From Streptomyces sp. WM4235 (lineage in GTDB: Bacteria > Actinomycetota > Actinomycetes > Streptomycetales > Streptomycetaceae), in assembly GCF_001279725.1 (NCBI RefSeq), contig NZ_LGDE01000426.1, positions 1 to 61,575 of the forward strand: DNA of 61,575 nucleotides, read 5' to 3'. Every line of letters begins with the position of its first letter. The first letter of the stretch is position 1. A program made the translations under genes and the position numbers. Shown here one piece after another: positions 17,152-26,988 of the stretch. Under the pieces are notes generated by a model that ran no database searches, was not told the origin of the DNA, and was given only the letters and a program-made list of their open reading frames with translations.

Positions 17152-17179
17152 ATTAATGAATGAACAGTCATTCATTAAT
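17152..17179. promoter_or_regulatory. 28-bp perfect inverted repeat, candidate TetR operator
   Basis: ATTAATGAATGA (17152-17163) and TCATTCATTAAT (17168-17179) are exact complements around ACAG. This AT-rich island is striking in this GC-rich sequence. It ends 14 bp before the TetR start codon, so binding would block the regulator's own transcription. Confidence 0.9.
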
Positions 17180-17193
17180 GAATCGAGCGAACG

Positions 17194-17799
17194 ATGGCAG
17201 GACGACCGAGGGGCGTGGACGACGCGACGATCCTGCGCGCCGCCGTCGACGTGATGGGACGGACGGGGCCGGCCAAGCTGACGCTGGCCGCCGTGGCGCG
17301 CGAGGTCGGGTTGGTGCCCGGCACGCTCGTCCAGCGCTTCGGATCCAAGCGCGGACTCCTGCTCGCCCTCTGCGAGTACGGCGTGCGCGGCGTCGCGGAG
17401 CTGCGCGAGCGGACGGTACGGGAACACGCCTCGCCCCTGGACGCCCTGGACGCGCTGATCGCCGCGGCCTGGAGCCCGATGGCCGGCCCGGAGGCGTACG
17501 CGAACCACCTGGCGGCCCTGTGCACCGACCTGACCGACCCGGAGTTCCGTCTGCACGCCCTGGCCGCCCAGCGGGCCCACCACGAGGCCTGCCACACGCT
17601 GCTGACCCGCGCCGCGGCCGCCGGCGAGCTGCGCCCGGACACCGACACCACCGCGCTCGCGGCGGCCGTACAGGCGGCCGTCACGGGGGCGGGGCTGCTG
17701 TGGGCCGTCGACCACGAGGGCACGTTGGCGGGGCGCCAACGCGCGGCCCTGTCGGCCGCCCTGGAACCACACCGAACCAAGCGAGGGGACCCGTCTTGA
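17194..17799 (+). CDS. TetR family transcriptional regulator
   Basis: 201 residues. The HTH spans about 10-55 (DDATILRAAVDVMGRTGPAKLTLAAVAREVGLVPGTLVQRFGSKRGLLLALCEYG), followed by a helical ligand-binding domain. It is probably autorepressed through the 28-bp palindrome just upstream. The stop overlaps the TTG start of the next gene, so regulator and reductase form one unit and the reductase is the likely regulatory target. Confidence 0.92.
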   Translation: MAGRPRGVDDATILRAAVDVMGRTGPAKLTLAAVAREVGLVPGTLVQRFGSKRGLLLALCEYGVRGVAELRERTVREHASPLDALDALIAAAWSPMAGPEAYANHLAALCTDLTDPEFRLHALAAQRAHHEACHTLLTRAAAAGELRPDTDTTALAAAVQAAVTGAGLLWAVDHEGTLAGRQRAALSAALEPHRTKRGDPS

Positions 17800-18377
17800 G
17801 CACCGCCACCCGCACCTTCCGCACCGCCGTCACCATCGGCGTCAGCCTGGACGGCTTCATCGCCCGCCCCGACGGCGACATCGAGTGGCTCACCAGCCGC
17901 GGCGAGGAGGCCGGGGACTCGGGCTTCGAGGAGTTCATGGCCGGCATCGACACCCTCGCCATGGGCCGCAAGACCTACGAGAAGGTGCTGACCTTCGGCT
18001 TCTGGCCGTACGAGGGCAAGCGCGTGGCCGTCCTCAGCACCACCCTGACCACGGACGACCCGCGCATCACCGTCCACCGCACCCTGGACGACCTGCTGGC
18101 CACCCTGACCGCACAGGGCGCGAAGAACGTCTACGTGGACGGCGGGCTCGTCGTCCAGACCTTCCTGCGCGAGGGCCTCCTGGACGAACTCACCCTCACC
18201 ACCGCCCCGGTCCTGCTGGGCTCCGGCATCCCGCTCTTCGGCCCCCTGCACGCGGACGTGGACCTGACGCTCGACTCGGCGAAGGCTCTCGGCGGGGGCT
18301 TCACCCAGGCGACCTACCGGGTGGACCGGGCGTGCCGCGCGGGCGGGGCCGCCGCCCCCGCCCGTCCCCCGAGGTGA
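17796..18377 (+). CDS. Dihydrofolate reductase/RibD C-terminal family protein
   Basis: 193 residues from a TTG at 17796 that overlaps the TetR stop; GAGGGGAC provides the ribosome-binding site. Motifs: VTIGVSLDGFIARPDGDIEWL, FMAGIDTLAMGRKTYEKVLTFGFWPY, AVLSTTL, KNVYVDGGLVVQTFLREGLLDELTLTTAPVLLGSGIPLFG. This is the NADPH-binding RibD-C fold common in actinobacterial YwjB/YyaP-type proteins. The substrate is unknown. The C-terminal Ala/Pro/Arg extension looks non-essential. Confidence 0.88.
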   Translation: MSTATRTFRTAVTIGVSLDGFIARPDGDIEWLTSRGEEAGDSGFEEFMAGIDTLAMGRKTYEKVLTFGFWPYEGKRVAVLSTTLTTDDPRITVHRTLDDLLATLTAQGAKNVYVDGGLVVQTFLREGLLDELTLTTAPVLLGSGIPLFGPLHADVDLTLDSAKALGGGFTQATYRVDRACRAGGAAAPARPPR

Positions 18378-18565
18378 CGAGCGCAACACGATCGTCACCG
18401 CCCTGCGCACACACCCGTTCCGCAGGGCGGGACCGGCGCCTGACCCGCGTTTCCAAGGAGGGACCGCGCCGCCACCCACGCATCGCGCGTAATGGGGCAA
18501 ATCCTCCCCCTCTTCGTGGTGCGCAATTCGAAGCGGGTCCGCGGCGGGCCCCGTAAGCTCCCGTC

Positions 18566-19777
18566 ATGCAGGTGATCCAGTCAACGAAACTCGCCAATGT
18601 CTGCTACGAGATCCGCGGGCCCGTGCTCGAAGAGGCCATGCGGCTCGAAGCGGCAGGTCATCGCATCCTCAAGCTCAACACCGGCAACCCCGCGGCCTTC
18701 GGCTTCGACTGCCCGCCGGAGATCCTTGAGGACATGCTCCGCAACCTGGGCAACGCCCACGGCTACGGGGACGCGAAGGGACTGCTCTCCGCGCGGCGCG
18801 CGGTCGTGCAGCACTACCAGACCAAGGGCATCGAGCTGGACGTCGAGGACGTCTACCTCGGCAACGGCGTCTCCGAGCTGATCCAGATGTCGATGCAGGC
18901 GCTGCTCGACGACGGCGACGAGGTACTGGTCCCCGCACCGGACTACCCGCTCTGGACCGCCTCGGTCAGCCTGGCCGGCGGCACCGCCGTCCACTACCGC
19001 TGCGACGAGCAGGCCGACTGGATGCCGGACCTCGCGGACATCGAGCGGAAGATCACCGACCGCACCCGCGCGCTCGTGATCATCAACCCGAACAACCCCA
19101 CCGGCGCCGTCTACGACGACGAGATGCTGCGCGGCCTCACGGACATCGCGCGTCGCCACAACCTCGTCGTCTGCTCGGACGAGATCTACGACCGGATCCT
19201 GTTCGACGGCGCCACGCACACGAACACCGCCGCCATCGCGCCGGACCTGCTGACCCTGACCTTCAACGGGCTCTCCAAGAACTACCGCGTCGCCGGCTAC
19301 CGGGCCGGCTGGATGGCGGTCTGCGGCCCCAAGCAGCACGCCTCGTCGTACATCGAGGGCCTGACGATCCTGGCGAACATGCGACTGTGCGCCAACATGC
19401 CCTCGCAGCACGCCGTCGCCACCGCCCTGGGTGGCCGGCAGTCGATCGTCGACCTGGTCCTGCCCGGCGGACGGCTGCTGGAGCAGCGCGACACCGCGTA
19501 CGACCTGCTGACGCAGATCCCCGGCATCACCTGCGTGAAGCCCAAGGGCGCCCTGTACCTCTTCCCGCGGTTGGACCCGTCGGTCTACAAGATCAAGGAC
19601 GACCGGCAGATGGTCCTCGACCTGCTGCGATCCGAGAAGATCATGGTGGTGCACGGTACGGGCTTCAACTGGCCGGAGCCCGACCACTTCCGCATCGTGA
19701 CGCTGCCGAACGCCAAGGACCTGGCGGACGCGGTGACGCGGATCGGCACCTTCCTCGACGGCTACAGCCAGCCGTAG
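18566..19777 (+). CDS. alaA: Alanine-synthesising aminotransferase, AlaA-like (PLP, class I)
   Basis: 403 residues. The sequence follows E. coli AlaA closely over its length: ENVCYEIRGPVLEEA-like start, LNTGNPAAFGFD, YLGNGVSELIQMSMQALLDDGDEVLVPAPDYPLWTA, INPNNPTGAVY, and the PLP lysine in TFNGLSKNYRVAGYRAGWM (near residue 238). The enzyme transfers an amino group from glutamate to pyruvate or related oxo acids. It is monocistronic, with 188 bp upstream and no clear operator. Confidence 0.9.
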   Translation: MQVIQSTKLANVCYEIRGPVLEEAMRLEAAGHRILKLNTGNPAAFGFDCPPEILEDMLRNLGNAHGYGDAKGLLSARRAVVQHYQTKGIELDVEDVYLGNGVSELIQMSMQALLDDGDEVLVPAPDYPLWTASVSLAGGTAVHYRCDEQADWMPDLADIERKITDRTRALVIINPNNPTGAVYDDEMLRGLTDIARRHNLVVCSDEIYDRILFDGATHTNTAAIAPDLLTLTFNGLSKNYRVAGYRAGWMAVCGPKQHASSYIEGLTILANMRLCANMPSQHAVATALGGRQSIVDLVLPGGRLLEQRDTAYDLLTQIPGITCVKPKGALYLFPRLDPSVYKIKDDRQMVLDLLRSEKIMVVHGTGFNWPEPDHFRIVTLPNAKDLADAVTRIGTFLDGYSQP

Positions 19778-19844
19778 GAGCGGGAGGGCCGGCCGGATCC
19801 CACCGATCGACCGGATCAAGCACAACTTTAGAACCAATCCAATG

Positions 19845-19850
19845 TAGGAT
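19845..19850 (+). promoter_or_regulatory. -10-like TAGGAT hexamer
   Basis: TAGGAT fits the Streptomyces housekeeping -10 consensus and stands in a locally AT-rich segment (19820-19850) 30 bp before the next start. No good -35 box is visible. The ribosome-binding site that follows (AGGAGG, 19867-19872) forms a perfect 12-bp palindrome with the CCTCCT beside it. Confidence 0.5.
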
Positions 19851-19879
19851 GGCTTCCTGACCACGCAGGAGGCCTCCTC

Positions 19880-20275
19880 ATGTACGAGCCGATCCGCACC
19901 AAGTCGGTCGTCCACCGTATGGACGGCGGCCGCGACTACCCGCACAGCAGCCGCGGCGAAGCGCTGGACATCCAGCTCGCCGGGCACCTCTCGGCGTTGC
20001 TCGCCGTCACCGACGACCTCGGGCTCGACGAGGCCGGCGACCGGATCGCCGAACAGGTCACCCGGCTGCGCGGCGCCCGACCCGCCCGACTGCGCCGGCC
20101 GCGGGCGGACAACACCGCCGCGCTCCACCAGCGGGCGCACGACCTCGCCGCCCGCGCCCTGCTCGTCGCCGCGTCCCGCGCCGACACCACCGCCGCGATC
20201 CTCGCCGCCGAGCGGATGGACGCGCACGCCGCCGCCCTGCGCTCCGCCGACGCGGACCTGGCCGGCGCCCACTGA
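19880..20275 (+). CDS. Hypothetical protein, Ala/Arg-rich helical
   Basis: 131 residues from ATG with AGGAGG 7 bp upstream. The N-terminus YEPIRTKSVVHRMDGGRDYPHSSRGEALDIQLAGHLSALLAVTDDLGL is followed by long Ala/Arg-rich helices with several His and Asp residues. No membrane helix, signal peptide or known motif. The good ribosome-binding site and -10-like box support a real gene; function unknown. Confidence 0.7.
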   Translation: MYEPIRTKSVVHRMDGGRDYPHSSRGEALDIQLAGHLSALLAVTDDLGLDEAGDRIAEQVTRLRGARPARLRRPRADNTAALHQRAHDLAARALLVAASRADTTAAILAAERMDAHAAALRSADADLAGAH

Positions 20276-20305
20276 CGGCCCCGGTCCGGGGCCGCGGAGG
20301 CTCCG

Positions 20306-20424
20306 GACCGGGTGCCATGTACCGGCGCGGGGCGCGATCAGACCGGGTGCGACGCACCCGGACGATCCGACCCGGTGCCGCGCACCCGCGTGTCGAGACC
20401 CGGTGCCGTGCACCCGGGCGCTCG
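20306..20424. repeat. Tandem array of GC-rich hairpins, 28-bp period
   Basis: Units begin at 20306, 20341, 20369 and 20397. Units 2-4 are exactly 28 bp apart and share GACC(C/G)GGTGC..GCACCCG, each able to fold on itself (for example CCGGGTGC-GA-CGCACCCGG). They fill the gap between two convergent genes and may act as a composite terminator. Confidence 0.75.
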
Positions 20425-20450
20425 GAGCGCCGGGGTTCGGGGCGGACCGC

Positions 20451-20903
20451 TCACGGCGTGCCCGCCGAGGGCGTGGGGCCGAACTCCGCCCCCGCCACCC
20501 CGCACCACGGCACCTTCGCCGCCGGCCACACCGGGCCCACCACCTCGGCGTGTTCCGTCGCCCCCCGCGCCACCCCGGGAATCCTGGCCAGCGCCTGGGC
20601 CGCACGACCGCCCGGCTCCGGCTCGGCGCTCTCGCGGAACTCCACCGTGACCAGGTACGCGCTCACGCCCGGGACCCGGCCCGTGACGTCGACCCCGGCC
20701 ACCACCCTGCGGCCGACCGGATCGACGCGGCACGAGGTGACCCGCACGTCGTCCACCGCCGCCCCCGGCGGGACCTCCGGCGGCTCGGCCGGCCCCTCGC
20801 CGCTGGCCCACACGTACAGGCCCAGCGGAGCGAACACCAACATCCCGGCCAGCACCACCAGACCGACCAGCCAGCCCTGCCACTTCAACGCGCTCACGCC
20901 CAT
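20451..20903 (-). CDS. Membrane-anchored hypothetical protein
   Basis: 150 residues from ATG at 20903. One N-terminal membrane helix (WQGWLVGLVVLAGMLVFAPLGLYVW) is followed by an extracytoplasmic domain with DDVRVTSCRVDPVGRRVVAGVDVTGRVPGVSAYLVTVEFRES and a C-terminal W/C pair (VPWCGVAGAEFG). Two cysteines could form a disulfide. The pattern recalls small Streptomyces proteins with an extracellular beta domain. It faces the hairpin array in convergent orientation. Confidence 0.72.
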   Translation of the reverse strand: MGVSALKWQGWLVGLVVLAGMLVFAPLGLYVWASGEGPAEPPEVPPGAAVDDVRVTSCRVDPVGRRVVAGVDVTGRVPGVSAYLVTVEFRESAEPEPGGRAAQALARIPGVARGATEHAEVVGPVWPAAKVPWCGVAGAEFGPTPSAGTP

Positions 20904-21033
20904 GGCACGATCCTCCCGGCAGCCCGCCCCTCCCACCAGCACCCAAGGGCCCACACAGCATTTCGAAGCGGGATCGCACGGACGCCGGCCGTCCACTCGA
21001 CGCGGTCGCCCGACGGGCCCTGGCCGAAACGCG

Positions 21034-21070
21034 TGACGGCGGACCTCCGTTTGCAGGAGGTCCGCCGTCA
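21034..21070. terminator. 15-bp perfect stem-loop downstream of pckG
   Basis: Arms TGACGGCGGACCTCC (21034-21048) and GGAGGTCCGCCGTCA (21056-21070) surround the loop GTTTGCA. It lies 118 bp past the pckG stop on the minus strand and upstream of the next minus gene, so it should terminate pckG transcription. Confidence 0.82.
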
Positions 21071-21187
21071 GCAGACGCACACGACATGCCCGGAAGCGCG
21101 AACGCTCCTGACGATGGTCACGTGCTGCGGTGGGAACCGCTTGGTCGGGGGCTCCCACGTTCTCGGGCCCCGGACGGGGCGGGCGGG

Positions 21188-23020
21188 TCAGCCCAGGCGC
21201 TCGACGAGCGCGTGGTACTGGTCCCACAGTTCCTTCGGCGTGTGGTCGCCGTAGGTGTTCAGGTGCTCGGGGACCAGCGCGGCCTCGTCGCGCCAGATCT
21301 CCTTGTCGACCGTGAGGAGGAAGTCCAGGTCGGCGGCCGGCAGGTCCAGGCCGTCGGTGTCGAGGGAGGCCACGGTCGGCAGGACGCCGATCGGGGTCTC
21401 GACGCCCTCGGCGGTGCCGTCGAGGCGCTCGACGATCCACTTCAGGACGCGGCTGTTCTCGCCGAAGCCCGGCCACACGAACTTGCCCGCGTCGTTCTTG
21501 CGGAACCAGTTCACGTAGTAGATCTTCGGGAGCTTCGCCTGGTCCTTGCCCTTGGCCACGTCGACCCAGTGGCCCATGTAGTCGCCCATGTTGTAGCCGC
21601 AGAACGGCAGCATGGCGAAGGGGTCGCGGCGCAGCTCGCCGACCTTGCCCTCGGCGGCGGCGGTCTTCTCGGAGGCGATGTTCGAGCCGATGAAGACGCC
21701 GTGGTTCCAGTCGAAGGACTCGGTGACCAGCGGCACGGCGGAGGCGCGACGGCCACCGAAGAGGATCGCGGAGATCGGGACGCCCTTGGGGTCCTCCCAC
21801 TCGGGCGCGATCGTCGGGCACTGGGAGGCCGGAACGGCGAACCGGGCGTTGGGGTGGGCCGCCGGGGTCTCGCTGTCCGGGGTCCAGTCGTTGCCCTTCC
21901 AGTCGATCAGGTGGGCGGGCGACGTCTCGGTCATGCCCTCCCACCAGACGTCGCCGTCGTCGGTGAGCGCGACGTTGGTGAAGACGGTGTTGGCGTACAT
22001 CGTCTTCATGGCGTTGGCGTTGGTGTGCTCGCCGGTGCCGGGCGCGACACCGAAGAAACCGGCCTCGGGGTTGATCGCGTACAGGCGACCGTCCTCGCCG
22101 AAGCGCATCCAGGCGATGTCGTCGCCGACGGTCTCGACGGTCCAGCCGGGGATCGTGGGCTCCAGCATCGCGAGGTTCGTCTTGCCGCAGGCGGACGGGA
22201 AGGCGGCGGCGATGTACTTGGCCTCGCCCTGCGGCGGGGTGAGCTTGAGGATCAGCATGTGCTCGGCCAGCCAGCCCTCGTCGCGGGCCATGACGGACGC
22301 GATGCGCAGGGCGTAGCACTTCTTGCCGAGCAGGGCGTTGCCGCCGTAGCCCGAACCGTAGGACCAGATCTCGCGGGTCTCCGGGAAGTGCGAGATGTAC
22401 TTGGTGGTGTTGCAGGGCCACGGCACGTCGGCCTGACCCTCGGCGAGCGGAGCACCGAGGGTGTGGACGGCCTTGACGAAGAACCCGTCGGTGCCGAGCT
22501 CGTCGAGGACGGGCTGTCCCATGCGGGTCATGGTGCGCATGGCGACCGCGACGTAGGCGGAGTCGGTGATCTCGACGCCGATCGCGGAGAGTTCGGAGCC
22601 GAGGGGGCCCATGCAGAACGGGACGACGTACATCGTCCGGCCCTTCATGGAGCCGCGGAAGATGCCCTGCCCACCGTCCGTGCCGGTGAAGAGGGCCTTC
22701 ATCTCGGCCGGGGCCTTCCAGTGGTTGGTCGGGCCCGCGTCCTCCTCCTTCTCGGAGCAGATGAAGGTCCGGTCCTCGACGCGCGCGACGTCGGAGGGGT
22801 CGGAGGCGGCGTAGTACGAGTTCGGGCGCTTGGCCGGGTCGAGCTTCTTGAACGTGCCCTGGGCGACGAGCTCCTCGCACAGGCGCTCGTACTCGGCCTC
22901 GGACCCGTCACACCAGACGATCCGGTCCGGCTCGGTCAGGGCGGCGATCTCGTCGACCCAGGAGGTCAACGCCTTGTGCTGCGTCGGGTTGGAAGTGGGA
23001 GCCGCGTTGTCGCGCGCCAC
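21188..23020 (-). CDS. pckG: Phosphoenolpyruvate carboxykinase (GTP)
   Basis: 610 residues from a GTG at 23020 with AAGGAG 7 bp upstream, the normal size for the GTP-dependent family. Signatures: [63 protein letters not shown], the P-loop [13 protein letters not shown] near residues 271-283 (with the reactive Cys), and [34 protein letters not shown]. It converts oxaloacetate plus GTP to phosphoenolpyruvate, the entry to gluconeogenesis. Single gene, terminated by a strong hairpin. Confidence 0.97.
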   Translation of the reverse strand: MARDNAAPTSNPTQHKALTSWVDEIAALTEPDRIVWCDGSEAEYERLCEELVAQGTFKKLDPAKRPNSYYAASDPSDVARVEDRTFICSEKEEDAGPTNHWKAPAEMKALFTGTDGGQGIFRGSMKGRTMYVVPFCMGPLGSELSAIGVEITDSAYVAVAMRTMTRMGQPVLDELGTDGFFVKAVHTLGAPLAEGQADVPWPCNTTKYISHFPETREIWSYGSGYGGNALLGKKCYALRIASVMARDEGWLAEHMLILKLTPPQGEAKYIAAAFPSACGKTNLAMLEPTIPGWTVETVGDDIAWMRFGEDGRLYAINPEAGFFGVAPGTGEHTNANAMKTMYANTVFTNVALTDDGDVWWEGMTETSPAHLIDWKGNDWTPDSETPAAHPNARFAVPASQCPTIAPEWEDPKGVPISAILFGGRRASAVPLVTESFDWNHGVFIGSNIASEKTAAAEGKVGELRRDPFAMLPFCGYNMGDYMGHWVDVAKGKDQAKLPKIYYVNWFRKNDAGKFVWPGFGENSRVLKWIVERLDGTAEGVETPIGVLPTVASLDTDGLDLPAADLDFLLTVDKEIWRDEAALVPEHLNTYGDHTPKELWDQYHALVERLG

Positions 23021-23239
23021 GATCGCTCCTTGTTGAGGGGTTTGTTTGGTGTTTGCCCCGTGGGGGCTGCGACCCGGACGCTTCGCGCTCCGCTCATCCG
23101 GTGCCGACCGCACTCATCTGATCATCCGGTGCATGTGCGCATATGTCCAGGGGGCTTCTCACGTGAGCATCGCCACTCGCGTCAATCTTCCGTAAAGAGG
23201 ACTGACGGAAACCTACGGACCCGTAGATAGCATGTGGCC

Positions 23240-23971
23240 ATGACTTCTGACGCCGCCGCCGCTCCGGCATCCGAGGCCGCCCCGGCCGATCCGGCCCACC
23301 CGGTCGTCGAGGCCGTCGAGGCCGTCGAGTCCGCCCTGGAACACAAGCCGCTGCTGCGCGGCTGGCTCCACCTGGGAATGTTCCCCGCCGTGATCGTCGC
23401 CGGCCTGGCGCTGATGGCCTTCACCGACTCGACCGAGGCGCGCGTCGCCTGCGGGGTCTACATCCTCACGGCCTGCCTGCTCTTCGGCGTCAGCGCGGTC
23501 TACCACCGCGGCACGTGGGGCCCCCGCGGCGAGGCGATCCTGCGGCGGCTCGACCACGCCAACATCTTCCTGATCATCGCGGGCACCTACACCCCGCTGA
23601 CCGTCCTGCTGCTCCCGCCCTCCACGGGGCGGACCCTGCTGTGGGCGGTGTGGATCGCCGCCGGCGCCGGCATCGCCTTCCGCGTCTTCTGGGTCGGCGC
23701 CCCGCGCTGGCTGTACACGCCCTGCTACATCGCCATGGGGTGGGCGGCCGTCTTCTTCCTCCCCGACTTCATGCGCACCGGCGGCATCGCCGTCCTCGTG
23801 CTGGTGATCGTCGGCGGGCTGCTCTACAGCGTGGGAGGGGTCATCTACGGCATGAAGCGCCCCAACCCCTCCCCCCGCTTCTTCGGGTTCCACGAAGTGT
23901 TCCACTCGCTGACGCTCGCGGCCTTCGTCGCCCACTACGTGGGCATCTCCCTCGCCGCCTACCAGCACTGA
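23240..23971 (+). CDS. PAQR / hemolysin III family membrane protein
   Basis: 243 residues, taking the ATG at 23240. A short Ala/Pro/Glu-rich cytoplasmic N-terminus precedes seven hydrophobic helices. Family motifs are present: FGVSAVYHRGTWGP, LRRLDHANIFLIIAGTYTP and FGFHEVFHSLTLAAFVAHYVGI, giving the conserved Ser/Asp/His metal-site residues of the CREST/PAQR superfamily. Despite the name, haemolysis is not implied; related proteins are membrane hydrolase-like. A small CTACGG/CCGTAG inverted repeat lies upstream at 23213-23226. Confidence 0.9.
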   Translation: MTSDAAAAPASEAAPADPAHPVVEAVEAVESALEHKPLLRGWLHLGMFPAVIVAGLALMAFTDSTEARVACGVYILTACLLFGVSAVYHRGTWGPRGEAILRRLDHANIFLIIAGTYTPLTVLLLPPSTGRTLLWAVWIAAGAGIAFRVFWVGAPRWLYTPCYIAMGWAAVFFLPDFMRTGGIAVLVLVIVGGLLYSVGGVIYGMKRPNPSPRFFGFHEVFHSLTLAAFVAHYVGISLAAYQH

Positions 23972-23973
23972 CG

Positions 23974-23999
23974 TCGCCGGGCGGTCGGTCCGCCGGCGA
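23974..23999. terminator. Hairpin between convergent hlyIII-type and DUF255 genes
   Basis: TCGCCGGGCGG pairs with CCGCCGGCGA around TCGGT with one bulged G. It lies 2 bp past the plus-strand stop. Confidence 0.55.
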
Positions 24000-24068
24000 T
24001 GCCACCGGACCGACGCCGGACGCGACTGCGGGGCGCGACCGCGGACGCGACTCCCCCGCCCCTCGGGC

Positions 24069-26126
24069 TCAGGGGTGCGCGCCGCCCACCTGCTCGGCCA
24101 GTTCGGCCGGTTCGGTCGTGGGGCGGGCGCAGACGAAGTGCCGGCAGACGTACGCCGTCGGGAGGTCGTCCGTCAACGCGCGGTCGACCAGCAGCGGGAA
24201 CTCCGCCGCGCCGCCGTCCGCCGCCAGTGGCAGACCGACCGCCACCACCGCGCCGGGAGCCGTCCCCAGCAACGCCGTCCGGTGCAGCGCCGCCGTCGCC
24301 GGATCCTCCGGATGGCCCACCACGGCCACCTCGCGCGGCCCGTCCATCAGCGCCTCCGCGACCGCCAGCCCATGCCCGATGAAACGCGGAACCCGCGGCC
24401 CGAGCGCCTGAACCACCCCGAGCGCCCGCTCGGCGGCCGTGCGGTGCGCCTGCGAACCGGAGTGCGCGGCGTACGAGAGCAGCGCGCCGGCGGCGGCTGT
24501 CCAGCCCGAGGGCGCCGCCGTGTCCGTCGGGTCCTGGGGACGCCGGATCAGCTTCTCGGCGTCGTGCGCCGTGTCGTACAACGAGCCGTCCTCGGCGGTG
24601 AACCGGTCCAGCACCAGGTCCACGAGGAAGCCCGCGAACTCCAGCCAGACCCCCTCGCCGGTCACCGAGGCCAGCGCCAGGAAGCCCTCCGCGACATCGC
24701 CGTAGTCCTCCAGGACCCCGGCGTTGAGGCCGACGATCCCGTCCTTGCTGGTGCGGGCCAGGCGGGGCCCGGCCGTGGCGTCGAAGTGGACCCGCACCAG
24801 CAGGTCGGCCGCCTCGGTGGCGCGCTCGACGAGATCGGGCCGCTCGAAGAACGCCCCGCACTCGGCGAGCGCCGCGATGGCCAGCCCGTTCCAGGCGGCC
24901 ACCACCTTGTCGTCCCGGCCGGGCGCGGGCCGCCCGGAGCGAGCCGCGAGCAGCCGGGCCTTGATGTCGGCGACCTTCGCCGCGTCCAGGGCCGGCCCGT
25001 CCTTCGGGAGTTGCAGCACGGAGGCGCCGTGCTCGAAGGTCCCCTCCTCGGTCACCCCGAAGCAGGCGGCGGCCGCCTCCCCGTCCTCCTCGCCGAGCAC
25101 CTCGCGCAACCGCGCGGGCGTCCAGGCGTAGTACGCGCCCTCCACGTGCCGGCCGGTCGACGGGTCCTCGCTGTCGGCATCGAGGGCGGAGGCGAAGCCA
25201 CCCTCGCGGGTACGCAGCTCCCTGACCATGAAGTCCGCGGTCTCCAGCGCCACGCGGCGGGCGAGCTCCGACCCGGTGGAGCGCCAGAGGTGGGCGTAGA
25301 CCCGGCACAGGAGCGCGTTGTCGTAGAGCATCTTCTCGAAGTGCGGCACGACCCACTCCCGGTCGACCGCGTACCGGGCGAACCCGCCGCCCAACTGGTC
25401 GTAGATACCGCCGCGGGCCATCGCCTCACAGGTGTCGGCGGCCATCTGCAAGGCCCCCTCGGCTCCGGTCCGGGCGTGGTGGCGCAGCAGGAACTCCAGC
25501 ACCATGGACGGCGGGAACTTCGGCGCGCCGCCGAACCCGCCGCGGGTGGAGTCGTACTCACGCGTCAGCGCGAGCAGCGCACGCGCCGCCTCCTCGGGCC
25601 CGGGAGCCTCGGCCTTGCCGTAGTCCAACTGCCTCTCGGACAGATCGCGCGTGATGCGCGACGCGACCTCGGCGACCTCATCGGGCCGGCCGACCCACGC
25701 GGTGCGCACGCCTTCGAGCACCTGGGTGAAGGAGGGCATGCCGTGCCGGGGCTCGGGCGGGAAGTAGGTGCCGAAGTAGAACGGTTCGGCCTCGGCGTTG
25801 AGGAACACCGTCATGGGCCAGCCGCCCTGCCCCGTCGCGGCCTGTACGGCCTCCATGTAGACGGCGTCGATGTCGGGCCGCTCCTCGCGGTCCACCTTGA
25901 CGTTGACGAAGTGCTCGTTCATGTAGGCGGCGGTCAGCTCGTCCTCGAAGGACTCGTGGGCCATGACGTGGCACCAGTGACACGCGGAATAGCCGACCGA
26001 GAGCAGAACGGGCACATCACGCCGTCGTGCCTCCTCGAATGCCTCCGGCGTCCAGGGCCACCAGTCGACGGGATTGTCGGCGTGCTGAAGCAGATAGGGC
26101 GAGGTCACACCAGCCAACCGGTTCAT
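24069..26126 (-). CDS. Thioredoxin-domain DUF255 / YyaL (spermatogenesis-associated 20-like) protein
   Basis: 685 residues, matching the family. The N-terminal thioredoxin-like domain has [24 protein letters not shown] and [17 protein letters not shown] with a CxxC at residues 49-52, then [16 protein letters not shown] long alpha/alpha toroid follows with [47 protein letters not shown] and [16 protein letters not shown], recalling GlcNAc-epimerase folds. The physiological role is not established. Start ATG at 26126; monocistronic. Confidence 0.92.
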   Translation of the reverse strand: MNRLAGVTSPYLLQHADNPVDWWPWTPEAFEEARRRDVPVLLSVGYSACHWCHVMAHESFEDELTAAYMNEHFVNVKVDREERPDIDAVYMEAVQAATGQGGWPMTVFLNAEAEPFYFGTYFPPEPRHGMPSFTQVLEGVRTAWVGRPDEVAEVASRITRDLSERQLDYGKAEAPGPEEAARALLALTREYDSTRGGFGGAPKFPPSMVLEFLLRHHARTGAEGALQMAADTCEAMARGGIYDQLGGGFARYAVDREWVVPHFEKMLYDNALLCRVYAHLWRSTGSELARRVALETADFMVRELRTREGGFASALDADSEDPSTGRHVEGAYYAWTPARLREVLGEEDGEAAAACFGVTEEGTFEHGASVLQLPKDGPALDAAKVADIKARLLAARSGRPAPGRDDKVVAAWNGLAIAALAECGAFFERPDLVERATEAADLLVRVHFDATAGPRLARTSKDGIVGLNAGVLEDYGDVAEGFLALASVTGEGVWLEFAGFLVDLVLDRFTAEDGSLYDTAHDAEKLIRRPQDPTDTAAPSGWTAAAGALLSYAAHSGSQAHRTAAERALGVVQALGPRVPRFIGHGLAVAEALMDGPREVAVVGHPEDPATAALHRTALLGTAPGAVVAVGLPLAADGGAAEFPLLVDRALTDDLPTAYVCRHFVCARPTTEPAELAEQVGGAHP

Positions 26127-26355
26127 ACGGCCCAGCCTCTCACAGCGTCTGACGCGACCAACGAAACCCTCACGAGCCCGCCCCGCTTGGCTGAATTGCA
26201 CGTATGAGTCATCCCGTGGCGGGCGGCTCCTTCCCCTCACGGTCGGCGTCGAACTTCTCCCGGCGTTCCTCCAAGTCAGGCGGCCCGACACCTCGGAACA
26301 GTAGGCTGGGCGCAGCAGCGCCGGACCTGCCGAGGCCCCTCGAAGGAGGTACACC

Positions 26356-26922
26356 ATGACCGCCGAGATGGTGGCGCCCGCGTGGATGCATTCGCAGATC
26401 AGCGCGGAACAGTACGACTCTTGGTCCGAGGAGCAGTGCGCCGGCATCGAGATCGTGGACGGGATGGTCGTCGTGAGCCCGAGCGCCTCCAAACGGCACA
26501 ACCGGCTGGCGCGGGTCCTGGCCAATGCCCTGGACGCCGCCGCGGGCCCGGACTGGAACGCCGACACGGACTTCGACGTCCGTCTGCAGGACGTTCCGCT
26601 CACCAACCGCCGTCCGGACGTCATCGTGTACCGGGCAGAGACCATCGACCTCACGCCTACCCGCCCCGAGCACGTACTCCTGGTCGTCGAGGTCGTGTCA
26701 CCCGGTTCGGAGACCACGGACCGGATCGTCAAGGTGGACCAGTACGCCAAGGCCGGCATTCCGTTCTACTGGCGGGTCGAGCAGGCCGCCACCGGTGTCC
26801 CGATCGTCTACACCTACGTTCTCGATCCCGCCACCAAGGCTTACAGGGACGGCGAGATGTTCACGGGCACGGTGAAGGCCACCGCGCCTTTCTCCGTCAC
26901 GGTTGACCTTGGGGTCCTGTAG
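26356..26922 (+). CDS. Uma2 family protein (DUF820, PD-(D/E)XK nuclease-like fold)
   Basis: 188 residues from ATG with GAAGGAGG upstream. The DUF820 core is clear: [43 protein letters not shown], and [36 protein letters not shown], supplying the D...E-x-V pattern of the restriction-endonuclease fold. Such genes occur in many copies in streptomycetes and cyanobacteria; a biological role is not proven. An antitoxin remnant begins 70 bp downstream. Confidence 0.92.
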   Translation: MTAEMVAPAWMHSQISAEQYDSWSEEQCAGIEIVDGMVVVSPSASKRHNRLARVLANALDAAAGPDWNADTDFDVRLQDVPLTNRRPDVIVYRAETIDLTPTRPEHVLLVVEVVSPGSETTDRIVKVDQYAKAGIPFYWRVEQAATGVPIVYTYVLDPATKAYRDGEMFTGTVKATAPFSVTVDLGVL

Positions 26923-26988
26923 GGACCGAGAAGTCGCCCCTCACCGTCTTCCATCGAAAGCGGCGGGGCACTGGGATCGCGTGCCGGA

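Noticed and set aside
20306..20424. CRISPR array
   Set aside because: Units are contiguous 28-bp hairpins with no unique spacers and there are no cas genes.
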